From assembly GCF_012272695.1 (NCBI RefSeq), contig NZ_CP050902.1, positions 1,488,001 through 1,552,000 on the forward strand: DNA of 64,000 nt, in the 5' to 3' direction. The DNA is from Nocardioides sp. JQ2195. GTDB lineage: Bacteria; Actinomycetota; Actinomycetes; Propionibacteriales; Nocardioidaceae. Both the position numbers and the translations under genes were made by a program. How positions within the stretch are numbered: the stretch's first letter is position 1; each line of letters starts with the position of its first letter. Below are positions 1-9,348 of the stretch, one piece after another. The notes below the pieces were generated by a model. That model saw only the letters and a list, made by a program, of their open reading frames with translations. It did no database searches and was not told the origin of the DNA.

Positions 1-1
1 G

Positions 2-496
2 CCGTGGCCGACCTACCCGATGACCTTCAAGGTCTCCTCCGCCCACGAGGAGGGCGCGGGGATGAACGTGCAGAGTCGGGTGTACGCCGTGTCGACCAAG
101 GAGTTCCTCGGCGACGAGAACGGCAACGTGCGCGCGCTCCGCATCGTCGAGGTCGCCTTCGAGGCGGGCAAGCTGACCGAGGTCGAGGGCACCGAGCGGG
201 AGATCCCGGCCGAGCTGGTGCTGTTCGCGATGGGCTTCACCGGTCCGGAGAAGGACGGGCTGGTGGACCAGCTGGGTGTCGAGCTCGACGAGCGCAGCAA
301 CGTGGCTCGCGACCTCAAGTACGCCTCCTCGGTCGAGGGCGTGTTCGTGGCCGGTGACGCCGGTCGTGGACAGTCCCTGATCGTGTGGGCGATCGCCGAG
401 GGCCGGGCGGCTGCTGCCGCTGTGGACGAGTTCCTGACCGGTTCGACGACGTTGCCGGCGCCGATCCCGCCGACGGCCCGGCCCCTCGTCGTCTGA
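2..496 (+). CDS. gltD: Glutamate synthase (NADPH) small subunit, C-terminal part
   Basis: The gene runs in from the left edge, so only about 164 C-terminal residues are visible. GltD passes electrons from NADPH through flavin to the large GOGAT subunit, which makes glutamate from glutamine and 2-oxoglutarate. The fragment has the family's SSAHEEG segment near its start. Near the end it has VFVAGDAGRGQSLIVWAI, the dinucleotide-binding region in which GDAGRG contacts FAD, followed by AIAEGR. It ends in a short Pro-rich tail and TGA. The stop codon lies inside the first copy of a 23-bp direct repeat (494-516). The large subunit gltB would be expected upstream, outside the window. Confidence 0.93.
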   Translation, partial: PWPTYPMTFKVSSAHEEGAGMNVQSRVYAVSTKEFLGDENGNVRALRIVEVAFEAGKLTEVEGTEREIPAELVLFAMGFTGPEKDGLVDQLGVELDERSNVARDLKYASSVEGVFVAGDAGRGQSLIVWAIAEGRAAAAAVDEFLTGSTTLPAPIPPTARPLVV

Positions 497-580
497 CCGC
501 CGACCCGGCACGAGTTCACGGGTGTGACCGCCGACCCGGCACGAGTTGACGCGGAAAGCGTCAACTCGTGCCGGGTCGGC
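494..580. repeat. 23-bp direct repeat plus 23-bp-arm hairpin between gltD and pyk
   Basis: A 23-bp unit (494-516) that includes the gltD stop codon recurs exactly at 525-547. The second copy is half of a perfect inverted repeat: arms 530-552 and 558-580, loop GGAAA at 553-557. The hairpin could terminate gltD transcription, although no T tract follows it. The partial duplication also resembles a dispersed intergenic repeat. Confidence 0.75.
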
Positions 581-643
581 TGTGCTATGTCGCCGTTCGT
601 GGTGATGTCGCGCACCTGTGGCGCGGTGGACACCCTCTCCCGG

Positions 644-649
644 TAGGTT
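644..649 (+). promoter_or_regulatory. -10 box of pyk (leaderless)
   Basis: TAGGTT ends 6 bases before the GTG start of pyk. This spacing predicts transcription starting at or next to the start codon. No convincing -35 box is seen. Confidence 0.5.
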
Positions 650-655
650 GGGTGC

Positions 656-2104
<1,449 letters not shown>

Positions 2105-2253
2105 TCAGGCCGCGGGCCCGAGCGCTTCCACGCAATCCCGAGCAGGTCGAGCGCATGGCGGCACAGCGCATGGATGCCGTCGGAGCGATTGCTGAACGCC
2201 ACCGCGGACAACGTGGACCATGACGTCACCATGCCGTGACCCACCGACAAAGG

Positions 2254-2286
2254 TCGGCGGGCCGAGTCGGTCGACTCGGCCCGCCT
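2254..2286 (-). terminator. Terminator of tRNA-Leu
   Basis: A perfect 13-bp stem (2256-2268 and 2273-2285, loop GGTC) lies immediately downstream of the tRNA on the - strand. A short CTTT run follows it. Confidence 0.65.
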
Positions 2287-2290
2287 GGTG

Positions 2291-2373
2291 TGCCGAGTGT
2301 GGGATTCGAACCCACATGTCCTTTCGGACAATGGTGTTTGAGACCATCGCGTATCCCGTTCCGCCAACCCGGC
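2291..2373 (-). tRNA. tRNA-Leu (anticodon CAA)
   Basis: The 83-nt gene folds as a class II tRNA. The 7-bp acceptor stem pairs 2367-2373 with 2292-2298 and has one G-U pair. The anticodon loop reads CTCAAAC, giving anticodon CAA for the UUG codon. A long variable arm follows, then a T arm with GTGGG/CCCAC and the loop TTCGAAT. The discriminator base is A, as expected for Leu. The 3' CCA is not encoded. It stands alone between pyk and pdtaR and is transcribed opposite to both. Confidence 0.95.
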
Positions 2374-2467
2374 TGGGCCTGTCGAAGAGTACATGACATC
2401 GGTCGTCGACCGAAGGTTGGGATACGGCCAGTTTGCCGACGGTTCGCCATGGACCGGGGCGCAGCCT

Positions 2468-2473
2468 TACTCT
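2468..2473 (+). promoter_or_regulatory. -10 box of pdtaR (leaderless)
   Basis: TACTCT ends 7 bases before the GTG at 2481. This favours that start over upstream in-frame codons. Confidence 0.45.
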
Positions 2474-2480
2474 TGGCGGC

Positions 2481-3107
2481 GTGAGCGAACAACCCACCGC
2501 CAGCCGGCCTCGCCGCGTCGTCATCGCCGAGGACGAGGCGCTCATCCGCATGGACCTCGCCGAGATGCTCGGCGAGGAGGGTTACGACGTCGTGGGGCAG
2601 GCAGCCGACGGCGAGCAGGTGGTCGCGCTCGCCGAGCAGCTTCGGCCCGACCTGGTCATCCTCGACGTCAAGATGCCCCGGCTCGACGGGATCTCCGCGG
2701 CCGAGAGAATCGCCGAGCAGCGGATCGCGCCGGTGGTCATGCTGACCGCGTTCTCCCAGCGGGACCTGGTCGAGCGGGCCCGGGACGCCGGCGCGATGGC
2801 CTACTTGGTCAAGCCGTTCTCCCGCAACGACCTGGTTCCCGCCATCGAGATGGCGGTCAGTCGTTTCACCGAGCTCTCGGCCCTCGAGTCAGAGGTGGCC
2901 GATCTCTCGGAGCGCCTCGAGACCCGCAAGGCCGTGGAGCGGGCCAAGGGTGTGCTCCAGAAGGATCTCGGCATCAGTGAGCCCGATGCCTTCCGCTGGA
3001 TCCAGAAGACGGCCATGGACCTGCGCCTGTCCATGCGCCAGGTGGCAGACGGCGTCGTCGAGCACGGAGTGAGCGGGGTCCGGGAGACCCCAGCGGCCGA
3101 ATCCTAA
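2481..3107 (+). CDS. pdtaR: ANTAR-domain response regulator (PdtaR type)
   Basis: A two-component response regulator that binds RNA to relieve transcription termination. Its family partner is a PdtaS-type sensor kinase, which is not in this window. The receiver domain covers residues 12-130, with the acidic pair in VVIAEDEALIRMDL, the phospho-acceptor Asp in LVILDVKMPRLDG, and the switch Lys in YLVKPF. A coiled linker follows (SEVADLSERLETRK), then an ANTAR domain with AKGVLQKDLGISEPDAFRW. The 208 residues compare with about 205 in Rv1626, and near-identity to that sequence is evident from memory. I chose GTG 2481 because VSEQPT fits the family's short N-tail and because a -10 box sits 7 bases upstream. 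Confidence 0.93.
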   Translation: MSEQPTASRPRRVVIAEDEALIRMDLAEMLGEEGYDVVGQAADGEQVVALAEQLRPDLVILDVKMPRLDGISAAERIAEQRIAPVVMLTAFSQRDLVERARDAGAMAYLVKPFSRNDLVPAIEMAVSRFTELSALESEVADLSERLETRKAVERAKGVLQKDLGISEPDAFRWIQKTAMDLRLSMRQVADGVVEHGVSGVRETPAAES

Positions 3108-3163
3108 GATCACGAGTTGGCAACGGCCGCGACTTCAGGCGCTTTCCCGAGGGTGCTTGGCGT

Positions 3164-3169
3164 TAGGTT
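3164..3169 (+). promoter_or_regulatory. Candidate -10 box upstream of the Liv binding protein
   Basis: TAGGTT lies about 55 bases before the ATG at 3225, in a gap with no other gene. No clear -35 hexamer is present, so this is tentative. Confidence 0.35.
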
Positions 3170-3224
3170 GCTCACATCAGGCCGTGCCGTGTGCACGGCG
3201 GAACCGTGAAACAACGGAGGGTCA

Positions 3225-4550
3225 ATGAACCGCCCCACGAAGAAACTGCGTCTCGGGACCGCAATTGCGGTTGGCGCCGTACTGGCCCTCGGGGCCTCCT
3301 GCGGCTCGGACAACGATGATTCCGCGTCCGGCGACAACGACAACAAGAAGTCGAGCAGCGAGGACTGCAAGGTCAAGGACTTCCCGGACGTCAAGGGCGA
3401 TGGCACCTTCACGGTCGGCACCCTCCTCCCGCAGACGGGTTCGCTGGCGTTCCTCGGCCCGCCGGAGTTCGCGGCCGTCGAGCTGGCGGTCAACGACATG
3501 AACGCCGCGGGTGGTGTCCTCGACAAGAAGGTCAAGCTGGTCAACTCCGACTCCGGTGACGCCCAGAACCCGATCGCGTCGCAGTCGGTGGACAGCCTGA
3601 TCAACAAGAAGGCCGACGTCGTCCTCGGCGCCGCCTCCTCGAGCGTGTCCCTGCTGGTCATCGACAAGATCACCAGCGAAGGCATGGTGGAGATGTCGCC
3701 GGCCAACACGTCCGACCAGTTCAGCACCTACTGCGACAGCGGACTCTACTTCCGCACCGCTCCGCCGGACACCCTGCAGGGACGCGTCCTGGCCGACACC
3801 ATCATCGAGGACGGCAACGCCACCGTCGGCATCATGGCCCTCCAGGACGCCTACGGCACCGGGCTCGCCGACCACGTCGAGGAGAACGTCACGGCCGCCA
3901 ACGCCGAGGTCGTCGAGAAGGTCATCTACGACCCCAAGGCACCCAGCTACTCGACCGAGGTCTCCACGATCAAGGCGAAGGACCCTGAGGCCATCGTGCT
4001 GATCGGCTTCGACGAGACGAAGAAGATCATCCCCGAGCTGGTCAAGCAGGGCATCGGTCCCGACACCAAGAAGATCTACCTGGTGGACGGCAACCTGAGC
4101 GACTTCTCGAAGGACTTCGAGGCCGGCACCATGGGCCCGAACGTCAAGGGATCGCTGCCCGGTGTTGCGGCCACGGGCGAGCTCAAGAAGAAGCTCGCGA
4201 CGGTCAACCCGAAGCTCAAGGACTGGAGCTACGCGGCCGAGTCCTACGACGGCACCGTCCTGATGGGGCTGGCGGCCATTGCTGCCGAGTCCGACGCCGG
4301 CCCGGCGCTGGCCAAGGAGCTCGTCGGCGTGTCCCGTGACGGCACGAAGTGCACCACCTTCAAGGAGTGCAAGGACCTGCTCGCCGACGGCGAGGACATC
4401 GACTACGACGGCTTCAGCGGCCCGGTCGACTTCCTCCCCAACGGTGACCCGGGGACTGCCTACATCGGCATCTACCAGTACAAGCCGGACGGCACCTACG
4501 AGTTCGTCAAGGCAAGCCAGGGTGAGATCTCCGCTGACGACGTCAGCTGA
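3225..4550 (+). CDS. Branched-chain amino-acid ABC transporter substrate-binding lipoprotein
   Basis: An extracytoplasmic receptor of the HAAT (LivJ/K) class, probably feeding the permease operon that faces it. The N-terminus has a positive n-region, a hydrophobic core and a Cys at residue 26 in LGASCGSDN, a slightly atypical lipobox. A Ser/Asp-rich tether follows. The periplasmic-binding fold begins at FTVGTLLPQTGSLAFLG, typical of family I ligand-binding proteins, and continues through VVLGAASS and ADTIIEDGNATVG. At 441 residues it is of normal size. GGAGG lies 5 bases before the ATG. It is transcribed toward livF, with separate terminators for each direction between them. The substrate could also be amides, urea or short peptides. 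Confidence 0.9.
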   Translation: MNRPTKKLRLGTAIAVGAVLALGASCGSDNDDSASGDNDNKKSSSEDCKVKDFPDVKGDGTFTVGTLLPQTGSLAFLGPPEFAAVELAVNDMNAAGGVLDKKVKLVNSDSGDAQNPIASQSVDSLINKKADVVLGAASSSVSLLVIDKITSEGMVEMSPANTSDQFSTYCDSGLYFRTAPPDTLQGRVLADTIIEDGNATVGIMALQDAYGTGLADHVEENVTAANAEVVEKVIYDPKAPSYSTEVSTIKAKDPEAIVLIGFDETKKIIPELVKQGIGPDTKKIYLVDGNLSDFSKDFEAGTMGPNVKGSLPGVAATGELKKKLATVNPKLKDWSYAAESYDGTVLMGLAAIAAESDAGPALAKELVGVSRDGTKCTTFKECKDLLADGEDIDYDGFSGPVDFLPNGDPGTAYIGIYQYKPDGTYEFVKASQGEISADDVS

Positions 4551-4571
4551 GCGCTGAACCACGGCACAATC

Positions 4572-4607
4572 GGCGGGGCCGGCACGGGAAACCATGCCGG
4601 CCCCGCC
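4572..4607 (+). terminator. Terminator of the binding-protein gene
   Basis: A perfect 13-bp GC-rich stem (4572-4584 and 4595-4607) with a 10-nt loop starts 22 bases after the stop codon. Confidence 0.75.
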
Positions 4608-4680
4608 TGCGTGTGCGCCTTGGGTCCCTGGGGCTCGTCACGACAGTCCCTTGGGCCCGAGGGCGTCGGCAGCCACGCGA

Positions 4681-4754
4681 CGTCGTACGCCGGAAGCCGG
4701 GGTCGGCCGGTCACCTGACGTGGTCGTCGTACGCCGGAAGCCGGCGTCGGCCGG
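4681..4754. repeat. 30-bp imperfect direct repeat
   Basis: Two 30-bp copies (4681-4710 and 4725-4754) differ at one base and are separated by 14 bp. They lie in the 350-bp gap between the convergent Liv genes, which otherwise holds only the two terminators. Confidence 0.7.
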
Positions 4755-4853
4755 GCCGTGTCATCCGGGCTGGAGCGCGGGGCCATGAAGAAGGTAACGG
4801 TGGCAGGAGCCCCGAGGCCGCCGGGGAGCCACCGAGGACGAGGGGTACGCGGA

Positions 4854-4885
4854 AGGGGCGTCACGGCGAGAACCGTGACGCCCCT
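4854..4885 (-). terminator. Terminator of the livHMGF operon
   Basis: A perfect 13-bp stem (4854-4866 and 4873-4885) with a 6-nt loop lies 17 bases past the livF stop codon, in the operon's direction. Confidence 0.75.
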
Positions 4886-4901
4886 GCTGCGTGGGTGGAG
4901 A

Positions 4902-5711
4902 TCAGGCCTTGGCCAACGTGCCCAGGTAGAGACCGATGACGTGCGGGTCGTTCATCAGGTCCGTGCCGGCACCCGTGTAGGCGTTGCGTCCTTGGTCGAG
5001 GACGTAGCCCCGGTCGCAGATCTGCAGACAACGGCGAGCGTTCTGCTCGACCATGATCACGCTGACCCCGGTGCGGTTGATCCGCTTGGTGAGGATGAAG
5101 ACCTCGTCCTGCAGGACGGGGGACAGCCCCGCCGACGGCTCGTCGAGCAGCAGCACGGACGGCTCCATCATCAGCGCCCGGCCCATGGCCACCATCTGGC
5201 GCTCGCCACCCGAGAGCGAACCTGCGCGCTGCTTGCGGCGGTCCGCCAGGCGCGGGAAGAGGTCGGTGACGTAGTCCCAGCGCTCACGGAAGAGCTTCGG
5301 TCGCAGGAAGAGACCCATCTGCATGTTCTCCTCGACGGTGAGCGTCGAGAAGACGTTCTCGGTCTGGGGCACGAAGCCGACGCCCATGTCGACGAGCTGG
5401 TTGGCCTTCTTGCCACGCAAGGACTCCCCACGGAGGGTGATGTCGCCCTCGCGGATGTTCACCAGTCCGAAGAGTGCCTTCAGCAGGGTCGACTTGCCGG
5501 CACCGTTGGGGCCGATGATGGCGACCAGCTCTCCCTCGTTCACGTGGAAGTCGCAGTGGTTGAGGATGTTGACCTCGGGGATGTATCCGGCGGTGAGGTC
5601 GTCGGCGCGCAGCAGGGCGCCCTCGGCGGCCTTCAGGTGCTCCTCGCGGTCGATGGCGCCGACGCCGTCCTGACCGCTCTCATAGGCGTTGGCCCCGGTC
5701 TTCCTGCTCAT
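4902..5711 (-). CDS. livF: Branched-chain amino-acid ABC transporter ATPase LivF
   Basis: One of two cytoplasmic ATPases powering the Liv/HAAT importer. The 269 residues contain Walker A GPNGAGKST, the signature LSGGE in GSLSGGERQMVAMGRALM, Walker B VLLLDEPSAGLSP, and the switch-region VEQNA. A leader of about 35 residues precedes the ABC fold and makes it longer than the common 235 residues. The ATG overlaps the end of livG by 4 bases, so translation is probably coupled. It is the last gene of the operon. Confidence 0.94.
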   Translation of the reverse strand: MSRKTGANAYESGQDGVGAIDREEHLKAAEGALLRADDLTAGYIPEVNILNHCDFHVNEGELVAIIGPNGAGKSTLLKALFGLVNIREGDITLRGESLRGKKANQLVDMGVGFVPQTENVFSTLTVEENMQMGLFLRPKLFRERWDYVTDLFPRLADRRKQRAGSLSGGERQMVAMGRALMMEPSVLLLDEPSAGLSPVLQDEVFILTKRINRTGVSVIMVEQNARRCLQICDRGYVLDQGRNAYTGAGTDLMNDPHVIGLYLGTLAKA

Positions 5712-6658
5712 GCCGTGCCCTCCTCATCTTCCTTGGCGAGCTGTGTCGCCACGGCGTCCAGCTGGGCCTCTTCCTCGGCCTCGGTCAACGGAGCGTCGTG
5801 GTGTGCGCCGAGATAGGCGTCGATGACCGCCTGCTGGGCCATGACTTCCTCGGGTGGGCCCTCCGCGACGATCTGGCCCTGGGCCATCACCACGACCCAG
5901 TCGGAGACGTCGCGGACGACATCCATGTCGTGCTCGACGAAGACCACGGTCATGCCGGTCTCGCGCAGACCCCGAATGTGTTCGTTGAGGCTCTGGCGCA
6001 GGCGGGGGTTCACTCCGGCCATCGGCTCGTCGAGCATCACCATCTCGGGACCGACCATGAGCGCCCGAGCCATCTCGAGGAGCTTTCGCTGGCCGCCGGA
6101 GAGGCTGCCCGCATAGTCGTCACGGACCCGCACCAGGTTGAAGTGCTCGAGCAGCTCGTCGGCACGGTCGGTCACCTCCTTCTCCTGGTCACGCCACATG
6201 AAGGGCAGGATGGAGGCCCAGAGGCGTTCGCCCTTCTGGTCCTTGGCGCCCAGGCGCAGGTTCTCCAGGACGGTCATCCGTGCCAGGGACTTGGTCAGCT
6301 GGAAGGTCCGCACCATGCCCCGGCGAGCCACGCGGTGGGGTGCCAGCTTGGAGATCTCGTCACCGTTGAACTGCCAGGTTCCGGTGTCCGGCTTGTCGAA
6401 GCCGGTGAGCAGGTTGAAGCAGGTGGTCTTGCCGGCTCCGTTGGGGCCGATCAGGGCGGTGATCGATCCACGCTGGATCTCCAGGTGGTCGACGTCGACA
6501 GCCTTGAGCCCGCCGAAGGTCCGCACCACCTTGTCGGCGACCAGGATCGGATCGGGCTTGCTCCCACCGGGGACCTGCTCGGCCGTGGCCAGGGCAGCGG
6601 CCGCGGCCTTGGCGCGCTCGCCGGGCTCGGTCTTGGTGGCTTCGTTGTCAGCGGGCAT
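5708..6658 (-). CDS. livG: Branched-chain amino-acid ABC transporter ATPase LivG
   Basis: The second ATPase of the Liv importer, 316 residues. The first 40 residues are an Ala/Glu-rich extension. The ABC domain follows, with Walker A GPNGAGKTT, GSLSGGQRKLLEMARALM, Walker B MVMLDEPMAGVNP and the switch His in VFVEHDMD. A C-terminal acidic tail (EAEEEAQ) is present. It overlaps livM by 11 bases and livF by 4 bases. LivG and LivF normally form a heterodimer on the LivH/LivM permease. Confidence 0.94.
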   Translation of the reverse strand: MPADNEATKTEPGERAKAAAAALATAEQVPGGSKPDPILVADKVVRTFGGLKAVDVDHLEIQRGSITALIGPNGAGKTTCFNLLTGFDKPDTGTWQFNGDEISKLAPHRVARRGMVRTFQLTKSLARMTVLENLRLGAKDQKGERLWASILPFMWRDQEKEVTDRADELLEHFNLVRVRDDYAGSLSGGQRKLLEMARALMVGPEMVMLDEPMAGVNPRLRQSLNEHIRGLRETGMTVVFVEHDMDVVRDVSDWVVVMAQGQIVAEGPPEEVMAQQAVIDAYLGAHHDAPLTEAEEEAQLDAVATQLAKEDEEGTA

Positions 6659-7646
6659 CGAGCTGCAGCTCCTTCTTGTCGCCGAAGATTCCCTGCGGCC
6701 GGAAGATCATCAGCAGCATCAGCACGAGGCCGATGAGGATGAACCGGACCTGGCCGACCTGGTCGCCGTCCATGAGCCACTCGGGGATGATTCCGTCGCT
6801 CAGCATTCCCTTGAGGACTGCGTCGACGAAGACCAGCACGCCCACGAAGATGACCGCGCCGACCACCGGGCCGAACACCCTGGCCGCCCCGCCGAGGAGA
6901 AGCACGGTGTAGGCGAAGAAGGTGTACTGCGGTGCGAAGTTGTCGGGGTTGGCCGACGATGCCGCGAGGGCGATGATCATGCCGGCCGCGGCGCCGAAGA
7001 GGCCACCGATGATGAGGCTCTGCATCTTGTAGGCGAACACGTTCTTGCCGAGGCTGCGGACAGCCTCCTCGTCTTCTCGGATTCCCTTGATCACGCGGCC
7101 CCACGGGCTGCGCATCAGCAACCATGTCACCAGGACGCCGAGCGCGATCAGGACCCAGCCGACGGTGACGGTCCAGAGGATGTGTTGGGTCAGGAAGAGC
7201 GGTCCGATGTCGAGCGGGCCGGTGTAGGGGTTCATGTCCTTGAACTGCTGGGTGAACAGCGGATTGCCCTGGAGGCCGTCGGAACCACCGGTCCACTCGC
7301 TCAGGGTCGCCGAGCGGAAGAAGAGCCGCAGGATCTCACCGGTGGCGATGGTGACGATCGCCAGGTAGTCGGCCCGCAGACGGAGCGTCGGGATGCCGAG
7401 CAGCAACGCCAGCAGGACAGTGAAGGCGATCGCGAACAGCACCGCCACGAACAGGCTCATGCCGAAGGTGGACACGCCCATGGCGACGCCGTAGGCGCCC
7501 ACGGCCATGAAGCCAGCCTGGCCGAAGTTGAGCAGCCCGGTGTAGCCGAAGTGGATGTTCAGGCCCATGGCCGCGAGGCTGTAGGCGACGACTTCCCAGC
7601 CGATGAGGGCCGAGAGTGTCTGCGAGATGATTGATCCCCAGTCCAT
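6648..7646 (-). CDS. livM: Branched-chain amino-acid ABC transporter permease LivM
   Basis: A membrane subunit of the Liv importer, 332 residues with about 8-9 hydrophobic segments. The family motif NIHFGYTGLLNFGQAGFM lies near residues 30-47, and RSPWGRVIKGIREDEEA is the cytoplasmic coupling loop that contacts the ATPase. GAGGAGG lies 6 bases before the ATG, and livH ends 9 bases upstream. Confidence 0.94.
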   Translation of the reverse strand: MDWGSIISQTLSALIGWEVVAYSLAAMGLNIHFGYTGLLNFGQAGFMAVGAYGVAMGVSTFGMSLFVAVLFAIAFTVLLALLLGIPTLRLRADYLAIVTIATGEILRLFFRSATLSEWTGGSDGLQGNPLFTQQFKDMNPYTGPLDIGPLFLTQHILWTVTVGWVLIALGVLVTWLLMRSPWGRVIKGIREDEEAVRSLGKNVFAYKMQSLIIGGLFGAAAGMIIALAASSANPDNFAPQYTFFAYTVLLLGGAARVFGPVVGAVIFVGVLVFVDAVLKGMLSDGIIPEWLMDGDQVGQVRFILIGLVLMLLMIFRPQGIFGDKKELQLDAR

Positions 7647-7655
7647 GATTCCTCC

Positions 7656-9209
7656 TCAACCCACTCGCTCGGATCGGCCCAGGATGCCCTGTGGCCGTGT
7701 CAACAGAATCAGGATCATCACGGTGAAGGCCGCCACGTTCTTGAGCTCCGGCGGGATCCACAGTGTCGAGACCGTGACGAACAGCCCGACGACCAGGCTG
7801 CCGACCAACGCACCGAAGGCGGTGCCGAGACCTCCGAGGACCACGCCTGCGAAGACGAGGAGCAGGAGGTCGAAGCCCATGTCGAACTTCACCTGCTGCG
7901 AGAGGCCCAGGAGGATCCCCGACAGGGCAGCGAGCCCGCCACCCATCACCCACACGAACAGGATCACCCGGTTGACGTCGATGCCGGAGGCGGCGGCGAG
8001 GGCCGGGTTGTCGGCCACGGCACGCATGGCCTTGCCCATCCGGCTGTAGATCACGAACAGCCCCACCAGGACCAGGATCACCAGGGCGATCGCCATGCTC
8101 CAGATGTCACGCGGCGCCAACGAGATGGGGCCGAGGTTGACGCCGTCCTGGATGACGTAGTCGTCGTACGACTCGTTGCCGCCGCCGATGAAGTACTGGA
8201 ACATGAAGCGCGCGAAGATCGACAGGCCGATGGTGACGATCATCATCGCGATCAAGCCGGTCTTCCGTTTTCGCAGAGGTCGCCACAGTCCGACCTCCTG
8301 GAGCCCGCCAGCCACGGCACAGACCACGATCGACAGCAGGGCGGCGACGAGGAACGGCACGCCGTTGGTGTTGAGCGCCCAGGCGATGATCGCGCCGAGC
8401 GCGATCATCTCGCCGTGGGCGAAGTTGACCAGCCCGGTGGTGCCGAAGATCAGCGAGAGTCCGAGGGCAGCGAGGGCCAGGAGGAGTCCGAACCGGATGC
8501 CTTCGACGACGAGCTGGAGTGCCTTGTCACCCGTGCCGAGCACCTGGCGGTCGTCCTTGCCCATCGGGAACAACAGGGCTCGCTGGATGCCCTCACCCAC
8601 TGTGACGGTGATGTCGGAGTTGGTGCCCTCACGCACCTTCACGCCTTCGGGCAGCGCGTCCTCGTCGACGCTGACCTCGTAGGCGCCGGGCTCCGGCAGG
8701 AAGACGGTCCAGTTGCCCTCGCCGTCGGACGTGGCGGTTTCGGAGAACGACCCGTCGGCCGACTCCACGTTGATCTGCACGCCCTCGACGGGCGTCTTCT
8801 CCGAGCCGTCCTGGTTGAGGATCGTGCCGTGCACGGACTCGCTCAGCTGGAGCTGGATCTGGACGATGTCGTCGGAGGGGAGGGTGACGGTCTTGCCCTG
8901 CTTCGACTTCTCCGGAACCTGGACGCCCGGAGGAAGGTTCTTCACGTCGACCTTTGCGGTGTAGTCACCGGGACCCGGCGTGTCGACCGTGAAGGTGCCC
9001 TGGGCGTCGCTGGTCGCCTTCTTCCTGAACTTGCCGTCCGCCGACGTGACGATCACCGGCACCTCACCAACTGCTGCACCGTTGGTGTCCACGATGGTGC
9101 CGATCAACGTGTTGTCCGCTGCCGAAGCCGGAACACTGGCACCAACGACGGCAAAGAGGGCGAACACCCCCATCAAGAGGCAGAAGGATCTGATGAGTCG
9201 CCGTTGCAC
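7656..9209 (-). CDS. livH: LivH-type permease fused to a secreted N-terminal region with two prealbumin-like domains
   Basis: Residues from about 240 to 517 are a normal LivH permease: LALAALGLSLIFGTTGL, then NFAHGEMIALGA, and the coupling-loop segment RAVADNPALAAASGID. Ahead of it lies a signal-peptide-like stretch (about residues 5-30, ending PASAA). Two repeats of roughly 90 residues follow, each with a Gly-x-Ile-x-(D/N) start, a DGxF/GxF(T/V) middle and a PGxY strand. These look like carboxypeptidase-regulatory or CNA-B beta-sandwiches. LivH is usually about 290 residues, so the first 200 or more are extra and should face outside. I chose GTG 9209 because AGGAG lies just upstream and the signal sequence then starts at residue 1. 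The longer open frame to 9326 lacks this support. First gene of the operon. Confidence 0.88.
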   Translation of the reverse strand: MQRRLIRSFCLLMGVFALFAVVGASVPASAADNTLIGTIVDTNGAAVGEVPVIVTSADGKFRKKATSDAQGTFTVDTPGPGDYTAKVDVKNLPPGVQVPEKSKQGKTVTLPSDDIVQIQLQLSESVHGTILNQDGSEKTPVEGVQINVESADGSFSETATSDGEGNWTVFLPEPGAYEVSVDEDALPEGVKVREGTNSDITVTVGEGIQRALLFPMGKDDRQVLGTGDKALQLVVEGIRFGLLLALAALGLSLIFGTTGLVNFAHGEMIALGAIIAWALNTNGVPFLVAALLSIVVCAVAGGLQEVGLWRPLRKRKTGLIAMMIVTIGLSIFARFMFQYFIGGGNESYDDYVIQDGVNLGPISLAPRDIWSMAIALVILVLVGLFVIYSRMGKAMRAVADNPALAAASGIDVNRVILFVWVMGGGLAALSGILLGLSQQVKFDMGFDLLLLVFAGVVLGGLGTAFGALVGSLVVGLFVTVSTLWIPPELKNVAAFTVMILILLTRPQGILGRSERVG

Positions 9210-9276
9210 GTAAGTGGCTCCTGTCGGGGTTTCAGGCCGGAGAACCGCTCCGAGACGCGGCCGTGGACTGTCCGGG

Positions 9277-9303
9277 ACTATATACACGGCGTGATCCGCG
9301 TCA
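9277..9303 (-). promoter_or_regulatory. Candidate promoter of the livHMGF operon
   Basis: On the - strand, TATAGT (9282-9277) inside the AT-rich TATATAGT is a good -10 box about 70 bases before the livH start. TGACGC (9303-9298) is a possible -35, but the 15-bp spacer is short. Confidence 0.4.
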
Positions 9304-9348
9304 TAGTCGAAGGCGTCAGTTGTCACTGTCTTGTTAGCAAAACTCGGC

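Noticed and set aside
2105..2253. A gene between pyk and tRNA-Leu
   Set aside because: Overlapping frames exist, but none has a ribosome site, -10 box or protein-like composition.
4681..4754. Two-repeat CRISPR-like structure
   Set aside because: There are only two copies with a 14-bp gap and no cas genes nearby.
9210..9326. Longer LivH start at 9326
   Set aside because: Adds 39 residues without a ribosome site and would bury the signal peptide; GTG 9209 has AGGAG upstream.
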